NCBI GenBank assembly: GCA_014239625.1
Contig: JAAZYN010000033.1
Span: 1 to 13,590, forward strand
Source of the DNA: Myxococcales bacterium
GTDB lineage: Bacteria; Myxococcota_A; UBA9042; PHBI01; JAAZYN01
DNA: 13,590 bases
Direction: 5' to 3'
The notes under the pieces were generated by a model, which was not told where the DNA came from, ran no database searches, and saw only the letters and a list, made by a program, of their open reading frames with translations. This document shows positions 6,751-13,407 of the stretch, in pieces (within the stretch, counting starts at the first letter, position 1; each line of letters begins with the position of its first letter). Position numbers and translations under genes: made by a program.

Positions 6751-7748
6751 CAGCGTCCCTCCACCGGCTTGAGAGCGGTGGGTTGCGATCCCGGGACCAC
6801 CGTAGCGTCATGGATCTGGATGCGCGCTGAGGGGGCGATGCCAAGCTTAACGCGGAGCCATGCCTCGAAACCAGAAGCGGGTTCGTTGAGCACCTCACTG
6901 GCCGGAACGTCCGACAGCGCCTCCCGCATGGTCGTGAGGTCCAGCGGGCTCTGCGAGAAGATACCCACGAAGCGCAGCGCTCCCGTGGTGTGCTCGACGG
7001 CGATCTGGGTCTCGAAGTCGAAGAACCGGGCGCGAGCTGCGGGGATCGCCGCGCTCTGTGCTTCCCCGTAGCCTGGCTCGGGGGCGTACCATCGAACCGC
7101 CACGCCGGCACCCTCGGCGCGTTGAATGCCGAAGAGGAACAGGTGACCGATCTCGGATGGTCGGTCGTTCGTATACGAAAACCGGAGATAGTCGTCGCGG
7201 TAGGCGCGAGCCGCGGCCACGACCTCATACTCTTGGCCGGACTCGGTGACCCCGGTCACCCCGTAGCCGACCAGCTCCTCTGTGCCGTCGTCCGCTCCTC
7301 GCGCTCTGATGTCATCGCCGTATCCGCGCAGCCCGTGCCAGCCCGAAGAGGGGGCGGGCGACCCCGACTGGATGACCAGGGCGAGCGCGGCGCAGACGCC
7401 TGCCAGCCCTGTGAACCAGGACACAAACGACGGCCTGGTGGCGCTGGAGCGCGGATGCGGTGTGGGGATGGCCTGAGTGGCTCCAGGCGCGGCGAAGCGC
7501 TCCAGGAGCGTGGTCAGGCGGCGATCGTCCTCCACCCGGCTCGGCTCGCGGGGGTCACCACCGGCCAAGAGCCGGTGAAGGACGATGACCCGCTCATACT
7601 CGGACCGGTCCTGCGGGTTCGCCTCCAGACGGCGGCGCAGTCGTGCCTGAGAGCCGGCGTCCCAGCGCCGGCTTGGGTCCAGGTACCGCGACATCAGGCG
7701 ACGCGTACCCTGGGAGGTACTGTTGCTGCTATGCGTCGGTGATGCCAT
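6750..7748 (-). CDS. Single-pass membrane anti-sigma-like regulator lacking zinc ligands
   Basis: This 332-residue protein directly follows the sigma gene with a 20-base overlap. That placement, and its layout of cytoplasmic N-terminus (about 1-105), one membrane helix (about 107-127, WFTGLAGVCAALALVI) and a roughly 200-residue periplasmic domain, fit an anti-sigma factor. Residues 21-62 (RYLDPSRRWDAG then LRRRLEANPQDRSEYERV) resemble the helical zinc-finger anti-sigma domain (YLDGELSPxE..., L..C..C), but the His/Cys ligands are absent, so it would be a zinc-free version. The periplasmic part (130-332) contains a beta-rich region at about 185-222 (DDYLRFSYTND, GHLFLFGI) and could sense an envelope signal. 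ATG 7748 has AAGG very close upstream; ATG 7694 is an alternative that would remove the overlap. The anti-sigma role is inferred from context and topology rather than a firm family match. Confidence 0.8.
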   Translation of the reverse strand: MASPTHSSNSTSQGTRRLMSRYLDPSRRWDAGSQARLRRRLEANPQDRSEYERVIVLHRLLAGGDPREPSRVEDDRRLTTLLERFAAPGATQAIPTPHPRSSATRPSFVSWFTGLAGVCAALALVIQSGSPAPSSGWHGLRGYGDDIRARGADDGTEELVGYGVTGVTESGQEYEVVAAARAYRDDYLRFSYTNDRPSEIGHLFLFGIQRAEGAGVAVRWYAPEPGYGEAQSAAIPAARARFFDFETQIAVEHTTGALRFVGIFSQSPLDLTTMREALSDVPASEVLNEPASGFEAWLRVKLGIAPSARIQIHDATVVPGSQPTALKPVEGR

Positions 7749-8334
7749 GGGCCTTCAAGTACTTCCGCATGCGTTTGTGCAGTCCCTGTATGCGCTTGCG
7801 CAGGCGGTAGCGGGTCAGTTTCAAGTGTTCGGCCAGACGCTCCTCCGCCCAGCCTTCGACGAAATACAGGTCGAGGATCAGCAGGTCGTCGGAGCCTTCC
7901 AACGACTGCCGGAATTGACGGCAGATGAGCGCCACCTGCCGGTCGATGTAGGCGTCCTCGATGGTCTCGTCGCCGGCACCGGGCACCGGGTCGGGGACGC
8001 GGTCGAAGCGGCGCTTCTTGTCGAGCATCTGGCGGACGATGTTGTGTGCGAGGCCGCGAAGGAACGCGGAGTACGGGTCGATCCCGTTGTATCGCAGCCG
8101 CACGCGCTCCTCGAAGGCCGTCGCGAAGATGTTTTGAATGCAGTCTTCCTGGTCGATGGGGTTGAAGAACCCCTTGAACGAACCAAAACCGTGCACCGCG
8201 ACCGTCTTCACCAGCGGCAGGTAGGTTCGGTACACGGTCGTCATCGCCCAGCGTTCTCCGCGGCGGAAGGCCTCACGACAGCGCGAGTCGTCGCGCAAGA
8301 GATCTTCCCGTCTTTGTCTCGAAGCGGCAGCCAT
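7729..8334 (-). CDS. ECF-type RNA polymerase sigma factor
   Basis: This 201-residue protein has the size and two-domain layout of a group 4 (ECF) sigma factor. Sigma region 2 spans about 22-110. It includes the region 2.2 core-binding motif (DQEDCIQNIFATAF, 61-74) and the region 2.3-2.4 helix (YSAFLRGLAHNIVRQMLDKKRR), which binds the -10 element. After an acidic linker, region 4 spans about 132-195, ending in a helix-turn-helix (EERLAEHLKLTRYRLRKRIQGL) for the -35 element. It is the first gene of the overlapping minus-strand operon and would be expected to direct transcription of that operon, including itself (usual for ECF loci). No ribosome binding site is evident before ATG 8334. The 71 bases up to the transporter gene contain only a 5-base-pair hairpin and no promoter I can recognise. 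Confidence 0.9.
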   Translation of the reverse strand: MAAASRQRREDLLRDDSRCREAFRRGERWAMTTVYRTYLPLVKTVAVHGFGSFKGFFNPIDQEDCIQNIFATAFEERVRLRYNGIDPYSAFLRGLAHNIVRQMLDKKRRFDRVPDPVPGAGDETIEDAYIDRQVALICRQFRQSLEGSDDLLILDLYFVEGWAEERLAEHLKLTRYRLRKRIQGLHKRMRKYLKAHGITDA

Positions 8335-8405
8335 AAGGTGTCAGTGATCGAATCTGGGCTGCTGTGAGGGTCCTTTCGGGACCGGCCCCGGTTTCGTCGA
8401 AAAAA

Positions 8406-9713
8406 TCATCCGACGGCACGCAGGACGATGTAGCTCACTGCAAACAGGAGGAGAAACGTGATCCCTGCCAGCGACAGCTTCGACAGCCAGGGTTGGGGGC
8501 GATCCGCCGGTGAAACCTCCGGCCCGTGCATCACCTTGTGGTTCAGGAAAGCGAGGATGGGGGCGGTCAAAAAGGACAGGATAGTGGCGACGTCGATCAG
8601 CGTGAGCAGGGGAGGCGGCTCGCCCGGCACCGAGGGCTTGGTGGCGTATGCGATGAGCAGCACCGCGCCACCCCCCAGGACGACCATCGCGCCGATATAG
8701 GTGGGCCGCTCGATGGCGACGATGACGTCGCCGTCGGCGTCGGTCTTCGGCCTCCCCCTGAAGCGCTGAATGAGCACTGAGATGGCTCGCGGGAACCCGT
8801 CGAGGCAGGTCAGCGTCGTGGAGAACATGACGGCCAGCGCGCAGAAGCTGATGAGCGGCCCAGCCCACGCGCCGAGCGTCTCCTCGTACAGCCCCACGAC
8901 CTGAAGCGCGAAGCCGGCGGCGCTCTCCGCGGGAGACTGGCCGCTGTTATACATCACCCCCGCGCCCAGGAGGATGAAGCAGAAGGCGAGCAACACCGTG
9001 CCCCCGTAGCCGATGTTGAAGTCCAGCATGGACTCCTTGACCGTCGGGCGGTGGCCGGTGGCGTCTTTCTTGGCGAGCGTCCACAGGGAGTGCCAGACCG
9101 CGACGTCGATGGCCGAGGGCATCCACCCCACGAGCGCTGCGACGAAGCCAAAGGTCGCCAGGTTCCAGCTATCGGTCGGGATGAACCAGGGGCCGCCCCA
9201 AGGGACCCGCGGGATGACCATCACGGTGGCGATGAGCGTCGAAACCGTGAGGAACACCACGACGACCTTTATGACGACGTCCAGCGCCTTGAACCGGCCC
9301 AGCGTCGTGATCGCGCCGCAGATCAGCAGCAGGCCCATGCTGATGGTGCTCAGCGATGTGGCCTGGTCGAAGAAGGTGATCTTGGCCAGCGCCGCCGTCA
9401 CCAGGGTCACGGCGGCCTGCACGGTGAACATCGTGCCCACCGTGAGCAGCGCGTAGAGGATCAACGCCCATTTCCCGAGGCGTCGATAGCCTTCGAGGAG
9501 GCTCGTACCCGTGGCCGCCGCGTACCGAGGGCCGAACGAGAAGGCGGGGTACTTGAAGACGTTGGCCAGGACGACGATCACGATGAGCCCCAACCCATAC
9601 ACCGCCCCCGCTCGGGTGGACTGGACCAGGTGAGACACGCCTACGGCAGCGCCCGCAAACAGCAGGCCAGGTCCCAGAACGCTGAGAAAGTTAGGGGCTG
9701 ACTGTCGGCTCAT
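8406..9713 (-). CDS. Divergent Nramp-superfamily membrane transporter
   Basis: This 435-residue polytopic inner-membrane protein has about 11 hydrophobic segments. Its start (FLSVLGPGLLFAGAAVGVSHL) corresponds to TM1 of the Nramp family of divalent metal ion transporters, and GWMPSAIDVAVWHS (197-209) corresponds to TM6. Canonical Nramp proteins carry DPGN in TM1 and a metal-ligating Met-Pro-His motif in TM6. Here the TM1 site reads GVSHL and TM6 reads MPSAID, so the standard metal ligands are missing and the substrate may differ. A hydrophilic loop at about 316-337 is Asp/Arg-rich. AGGA lies eight bases before ATG 9713. The gene is on the same strand as the sigma operon, 71 bases upstream of it; whether it is cotranscribed cannot be told. 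The divergent gene to its right begins at 9999. Confidence 0.88.
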   Translation of the reverse strand: MSRQSAPNFLSVLGPGLLFAGAAVGVSHLVQSTRAGAVYGLGLIVIVVLANVFKYPAFSFGPRYAAATGTSLLEGYRRLGKWALILYALLTVGTMFTVQAAVTLVTAALAKITFFDQATSLSTISMGLLLICGAITTLGRFKALDVVIKVVVVFLTVSTLIATVMVIPRVPWGGPWFIPTDSWNLATFGFVAALVGWMPSAIDVAVWHSLWTLAKKDATGHRPTVKESMLDFNIGYGGTVLLAFCFILLGAGVMYNSGQSPAESAAGFALQVVGLYEETLGAWAGPLISFCALAVMFSTTLTCLDGFPRAISVLIQRFRGRPKTDADGDVIVAIERPTYIGAMVVLGGGAVLLIAYATKPSVPGEPPPLLTLIDVATILSFLTAPILAFLNHKVMHGPEVSPADRPQPWLSKLSLAGITFLLLFAVSYIVLRAVG

Positions 9714-9870
9714 GGTCCGGATCCTAAGGCCGAAGTACCGAACACGCGACTATCCTGGCGTCTATGTAACCTGGACGGTGCATGCCGCTGCGCCTGCAAC
9801 CGGCGGATCCGCAGCGCTGGCGAGCGCGTGCACCCTTCGGCTCGTCGAAACCGTCGTCACCCGCCTGGCG

Positions 9871-9919
9871 GTCCGCGTCGCGCTTGGCAGCACCACGCCT
9901 CCTTGGCGCCCCTCGAAGT
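9871..9919. repeat. Short dispersed repeat, copy B
   Basis: This is the second copy of the repeat at 1-49, with 39 of 49 identical positions by eye, lying in the 285-base intergenic region between the transporter start (9713) and the ASH lipoprotein start (9999). It ends at the same base as copy A. On the minus strand it contains AAGGAGG followed four bases later by GTG, conserved in both copies; this could initiate a short ORF running to about 9764, but no protein family is recognisable there. The rest of the intergenic region holds no other feature I can support. Confidence 0.5.
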
Positions 9920-9962
9920 GACCGAAAAAGCACGTCGGGCCGCTGAGTGACGCCGGTATCGT

Positions 9963-9990
9963 TTGGCCCATATCGCTTTTGCTGTACCAT
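9963..9990 (+). promoter_or_regulatory. Candidate promoter for the ASH lipoprotein gene
   Basis: A -35-like TTGGCC at 9963-9968, a 16-base spacer and a -10-like TACCAT at 9985-9990 lie 8 bases before ATG 9999. No Shine-Dalgarno is present. The transcript would start within a few bases of the ATG. Confidence 0.35.
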
Positions 9991-9998
9991 CCCGCGCC

Positions 9999-11462
9999 AT
10001 GAAGCCCTTGCTACCGCTGTGCAGTGTTGTCGTGTTGTCATGTGCGCTGTCGAGCGCGTGCCCGGATCCGGGAACCGGTGATGTGGGCGCCGACATCGGC
10101 TCTCCCCCGCAGGACGGGTTCGCTTTCGCCGAGACGGCCCCATCGGACTCGGGGCCGCTGTTGGACATCGGCGACGCCCTCATCGCCGATGCGACTGCGC
10201 CCGACGGAGCTGCTGACAGCCCGGCAGCGACCGACAGCCCCGTCACCCCCGCCGATACGTCGGCGCCGGAGACTCCTGGTGCAGCGTTGGGCCCAGTGAT
10301 CAGCGTGGACCCGGTGGCGTACACCTTCAGCTACGTCTCTCCGCTGCCGGCGCCCCTGAGTAAGCAGATCAACATTGGAAACGCTGGCGATGAGCCGCTC
10401 ATCATCACCGCGCTCACCTTCGACGCGTCCGGCTCCGCCGACTTCGACATGACGCTCACGCCGCCGCTCCCCAAGACCCTGGCGCCAGGAAAATCGACGA
10501 TGGTGTTCGTTCGCTTCCAAGAGGTTGCAGGCGGGATGGGCTGGTTGGACATCGCCAGCAACGACCCGACCACGCCGGTCCAGAAAGTGCAGTTCGAAAG
10601 CTACCTGAAGGCTACGAGCGGTGGCCCGCCGGCGATCGAGCCGTGCATCGATCTGCAGCCGTCGGCCCTCAACTTCGGCCAGGTTCAACGTGGAAACACC
10701 AAGGTCATGCAGGCGCTGCTCATCAACTGCGGCTCGACCGAGCCCGTGACGATCACTGACATCAACCGCTCACAGCTGTTCTTCTTCGTCCTCACCGACG
10801 AGTTTCAGCTCCTCAATGCGCCGGCGACGCCGTTTACGCTGCAGCCAGGCGCCTCCCTTCAGCTGGACGTTGAATACGCGCCGCAGCTGGCCGGTCCGGA
10901 CTCCGGTTATTTCGAGTTTGTCACGAACGCCGCTGGCCAGAGCACGGTCCAGCTGGACGTGGCGGCGGTGGGTACGGAGCCGCCGCCCGAGGAGATCGGG
11001 CTCACCATCAAGCTCTATTGGGATGTCGACGAGACGGACGTAGATAGCCATCTGGTGGCGCCTGGCGGACAGTTCTTCGACTGCGCGACGGACTGTTACT
11101 TCGGCAACCCCAGCCCCGACTGGGGCACCCAGGGCGATTGGATCGATGACCCGTTTTTGGATATCGACGACGTCGATGGCTACGGACCCGAGCACATCAA
11201 CATCTCGGAACCCAAGCCTGGCGTCTACACCTACATGGTCCACTACTGGGACGACACCTTCGACGACAGCTCCCCGGCGCCGTCCAACGCGACCGTCGAG
11301 GTCTACAGCTACAATCAGCTGATCGCGAGCTTCGGCCCGGAGCATCTGGCGAGCACCAACCGGACCTGGGACGTGCTCACCATCGAGTGGCCGTCGCTGA
11401 GCATCACCACCCTGAACAACGTCTACACCACCAGCCAGACAGGCGGGTCTTGTTTCCCGTGA
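9999..11462 (+). CDS. Lipoprotein with two ASH-like domains and a YfaP/DUF2135-like C-terminal domain
   Basis: This gene encodes 487 residues. The signal is LLPLCSVVVLSCALSSAC, with the lipidated Cys at 21. Residues about 28-97 are an Ala/Asp/Pro/Thr-rich linker. Residues about 100-205 and 215-326 are two immunoglobulin-like ASH (ASPM-SPD-2-Hydin) type domains: both have a strand with NxG/NCGSTEP turns and a later LxPGxS motif (LAPGKSTMVFVRF, LQPGASLQLDVEY). Residues about 334-470 resemble the YfaP/DUF2135 fold, with WDVDETDVDSHLVAPGG near the start and GYGPEHINISEPKPGVYTY later; the Asp-rich stretches could bind Ca2+ (inference). The upstream TTG at 9963 would bury the signal, so ATG 9999 is chosen. 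It is a surface-anchored multi-domain protein, probably for adhesion or structure. It is monocistronic and ends before a strong hairpin. Confidence 0.87.
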   Translation: MKPLLPLCSVVVLSCALSSACPDPGTGDVGADIGSPPQDGFAFAETAPSDSGPLLDIGDALIADATAPDGAADSPAATDSPVTPADTSAPETPGAALGPVISVDPVAYTFSYVSPLPAPLSKQINIGNAGDEPLIITALTFDASGSADFDMTLTPPLPKTLAPGKSTMVFVRFQEVAGGMGWLDIASNDPTTPVQKVQFESYLKATSGGPPAIEPCIDLQPSALNFGQVQRGNTKVMQALLINCGSTEPVTITDINRSQLFFFVLTDEFQLLNAPATPFTLQPGASLQLDVEYAPQLAGPDSGYFEFVTNAAGQSTVQLDVAAVGTEPPPEEIGLTIKLYWDVDETDVDSHLVAPGGQFFDCATDCYFGNPSPDWGTQGDWIDDPFLDIDDVDGYGPEHINISEPKPGVYTYMVHYWDDTFDDSSPAPSNATVEVYSYNQLIASFGPEHLASTNRTWDVLTIEWPSLSITTLNNVYTTSQTGGSCFP

Positions 11463-11604
11463 GGTGAGCAGCTCCGCCGCGGTCCTTGCGACATCGGAGA
11501 CGGCGGTGGGATGCCTCACGTGCTGTCGCGCGGCCTGAAGTTCACCAGCGGGTGCTGACCCTGGGCGCGCGTCCAGGCCTCTCGGTCACGCTGAGGGACG
11601 GAGA

Positions 11605-11639
11605 GGCCGGCCCGGAGAAGAGACCTCTCCGGACCGGCC
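11605..11639. terminator. Strong GC hairpin between convergent genes, likely bidirectional terminator
   Basis: GGCCGG (11605-11610) pairs with CCGGCC (11634-11639), and CCGGAGA (11612-11618) pairs with TCTCCGG (11626-11632). There is one C/A mismatch between the two blocks and a 7-base loop. It sits between the ends of the plus-strand ASH gene (11462) and the minus-strand cytochrome operon (11759). No T-tract follows on either side. The rest of 11463-11758 shows nothing else I can support. Confidence 0.55.
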
Positions 11640-11758
11640 CACCGAGTCACGGCTGCGTCACGCCCTCGGGGGAGAGAGAAGGAGGGACGATGGGGCCTGA
11701 GCAACCAAATGTGACTCCGGCGTCCACGAGATCCCCGTCGGGTGCAAAGTGTGACGGT

Positions 11759-12145
11759 CTATTTGGCGAAATTCCTGATCTTGGTGACCAGCGCCTTCAG
11801 CGCGGGCTTATCGACGATCAGCGTCGGAGTGGCCGGCATCGACGGGCTCAGGCCCACGGCCGCGCCGCCTTTCGTGATGACGCGCCGGATCTGGTCGTCC
11901 GTGGTCCTCTTTTGCCACGCGGGGTCGTCCAGGCTACGCGGCTTGGGGTTGAGGTTCCGAGCTGCTGCGCCGTTTCCCAGGCCCTTGGCGCCGTGGCAGC
12001 TCTGACAGCTGTCGAACCACACCTTGTCCGCCCTCTTGTCCGGGCCCGACGTCGCCTGAACCTCCCCAGCAGGGGACTTCTTTCCACCACATCCGCCTGC
12101 GGACAACAGCGCGGCTGCGGCGATGAGAGTCTTCCACCGGCTCAC
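11759..12145 (-). CDS. c-type cytochrome lipoprotein, second gene of a tandem pair
   Basis: This gene encodes a 128-residue membrane-anchored class I-type cytochrome c. The start is GTG 12145, which overlaps the upstream stop as GTGA and has GGAG nine bases upstream. It gives a proper signal, MSRWKTLIAAAALLSAGGC, with the lipidated Cys at 19. The heme c attachment motif CQSCH is at 47-51 in the usual context (CHGAKGLGNG). Met103 (SMPA) is the expected second axial ligand. The conserved block NLNPKPRSL...WQ...TDDQIRRVITKGGAAVGLS lies between. Residues 60-128 are closely similar to the upstream gene product, so the pair arose by tandem duplication. It probably carries electrons at the periplasmic face of a membrane; the partner enzyme is not in the window. 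A longer frame to 12475 is open but overlaps the first cytochrome and is not coding. Confidence 0.88.
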   Translation of the reverse strand: MSRWKTLIAAAALLSAGGCGGKKSPAGEVQATSGPDKRADKVWFDSCQSCHGAKGLGNGAAARNLNPKPRSLDDPAWQKRTTDDQIRRVITKGGAAVGLSPSMPATPTLIVDKPALKALVTKIRNFAK

Positions 12146-12552
12146 TCTGCGGCGCTCCGAAAGCTCCTGATCTTGTCGATCAAGCTGGAGACGGCTTTCT
12201 TCTTCGCCATGAGGTCCAGGTTTGCGGGCATGTCCTTGGAGAGGCCTGTCGCCGCGCCGCCTTTCACGATCACCTTCGCCAGGTGTTCGTCGGTGACGGA
12301 GTCTTGCCATTTCGCGCTGCGAAAATCTCGGGGCTTGGGGTTCAACGTCTTGCTGCCGGGTCCGCTCCCGCTCCCGTCGGTGTGATGACAGTTGACGCAC
12401 AGGGTGATCCACTTCTTCTGGGCCACCGGGTGCATCGCTCTCGGGCCGGTGTCGACAGGCTTCTTGTTGCCACACGCCGGAGCGACGAACAGCAGCGCCA
12501 AGCTCATCGCGGCGGCGAGCATCCAGGGAGGAGATGACTCGGAGGTGTGCAT
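12142..12552 (-). CDS. c-type cytochrome lipoprotein, first gene of a tandem pair
   Basis: From ATG 12552 this gene encodes 136 residues. Residues 10-26 are the hydrophobic signal, with a likely lipidated Cys27 (FVAPAC, a less typical lipobox). The heme attachment motif CVNCH is at 52-56, and Met108 (DMPA) is the likely distal heme ligand. TLNPKPRDF, the WQ pair and VIVKGGAATGLS are shared with the second gene. The context after the heme motif (CHHTDGSGSG) departs from the common CHGxxG. ATG 12522 is an alternative that gives a shorter signal without a charged N-terminus. The frame is open to 12765, but the extra residues do not look like protein. No Shine-Dalgarno is obvious. The gene is translationally coupled to the downstream paralogue by a 4-base overlap and is divergent from the gene at 12772. 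Confidence 0.87.
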   Translation of the reverse strand: MHTSESSPPWMLAAAMSLALLFVAPACGNKKPVDTGPRAMHPVAQKKWITLCVNCHHTDGSGSGPGSKTLNPKPRDFRSAKWQDSVTDEHLAKVIVKGGAATGLSKDMPANLDLMAKKKAVSSLIDKIRSFRSAAE

Positions 12553-12736
12553 GGGTCTGACCCGTGTGAAGCTGTGTAAGGTCGCGCTGAGGCCTCGAGC
12601 GCGCTGGGGCGCGAGGTGGCGCGGCGCTGGAGAGTCGCGGCGCTCCTGGCTGAGCTCAAACGCAGCTGATCCCAAAAGAGCCGCCGCGAGCAACGACATA
12701 GGATCGAGACGGACCCTAACACAGGGCACAGAGTGC

Positions 12737-12765
12737 TTGCACCACCAAGTACAGCCTCCTAGCAT
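12737..12765 (+). promoter_or_regulatory. Candidate promoter for the lipoprotein at 12772
   Basis: A -35-like TTGCAC at 12737-12742, a 17-base spacer and a -10-like TAGCAT at 12760-12765 lie 6 bases before ATG 12772, with no ribosome binding site between. This is the third case in the window of this leaderless-type arrangement. Confidence 0.38.
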
Positions 12766-12771
12766 CCGACG

Positions 12772-13407
12772 ATGTTCCGCTCAGTGGCTTTATCGGCTGT
12801 CCTCGTGATGTCTGGCCTCGGCCTTCTCGCATGCCCCGGGCCTGCCGTGGGCCAGACGGGCTCTGACGCCGAATGCGCGGCCCTCGATGTCGCCGCCGAT
12901 GCGCCGCCGTTGTTGCCCTCGGGGGCCCATCTGGTGGACAACGGGTCGTGGGTCCTGATGCCCGAAGAGACCGACCCCTGGTCGACCGGCAGAGACCCCG
13001 CCAAGGTGCCCTGCGTTCAGGCCGATCTGCTCGTCGAGGAGGTCGGCAACGACGAGAGGTGGATGTCCGTCAACACCCAAAATTGCGGTTACGCGACGCT
13101 CAGCCAACCGCTGCTCGAGGACGTACCCGACTGCTCGACCCTGCTGGTGCACATCTGGTACTTCAAGTTCTTGGCCCCCAAGGAGACCAGCGTCGGCTAT
13201 GAGATCATCGTGACCGTAGGCGACCCCCTCTTGGATGGTGGGGAGCCGCTGTTGCGCGTGACGGGTGACACGTTGCCCGATGAGAGCGGGCTCATCTACG
13301 AGGTCGTGCAGACCAAGAGGGCCTACTCCGCAGGCGAGCCGGTGTATTACCACGTCTCGAACCACGGCCAGAACTCCTGGGAGTTCATTCAGTTTAGGGT
13401 CATGTAG
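12772..13407 (+). CDS. Secreted lipoprotein of unknown function
   Basis: This gene encodes 211 residues. The signal is MFRSVALSAVLVMSGLGLLAC, with a good lipobox and the lipidated Cys at 21. The mature part has four more cysteines (35, 81, 105, 121), which could form two disulfides, and a beta-rich C-terminal half with alternating hydrophobic residues (LLVHIWYFKFLA, YEIIVTVGD, PVYYHVSNHG, WEFIQFRVM), suggesting a jelly-roll or immunoglobulin-like sandwich. No catalytic motif or named family is recognisable. ATG 12772 is the first start and gives a normal signal length. Its last 8 bases overlap, tail to tail, the end of the methyltransferase-like gene on the other strand. Confidence 0.82.
   Translation: MFRSVALSAVLVMSGLGLLACPGPAVGQTGSDAECAALDVAADAPPLLPSGAHLVDNGSWVLMPEETDPWSTGRDPAKVPCVQADLLVEEVGNDERWMSVNTQNCGYATLSQPLLEDVPDCSTLLVHIWYFKFLAPKETSVGYEIIVTVGDPLLDGGEPLLRVTGDTLPDESGLIYEVVQTKRAYSAGEPVYYHVSNHGQNSWEFIQFRVM

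Noticed and set aside
8369..8383. Hairpin GGTCC-loop-GGACC between the transporter and sigma genes as a terminator
   Set aside because: The stem is only 5 base pairs with no T-tract, so it cannot be used to argue for separate transcription.
9712..9921. Plus-strand ORF across the intergenic region that includes repeat copy B
   Set aside because: It starts antisense at the transporter start codon and has no ribosome binding site; apart from the repeat-derived peptide it resembles nothing.
11690..12385. Plus-strand ORF beginning at an ATG preceded by a near-perfect Shine-Dalgarno (AAGGAGGG, 4 bases upstream)
   Set aside because: It runs antisense through both cytochrome genes, whose heme motifs, signals and paralogy are certain, and its product resembles no protein. 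The ribosome-binding-like string is probably chance in purine-rich intergenic DNA.
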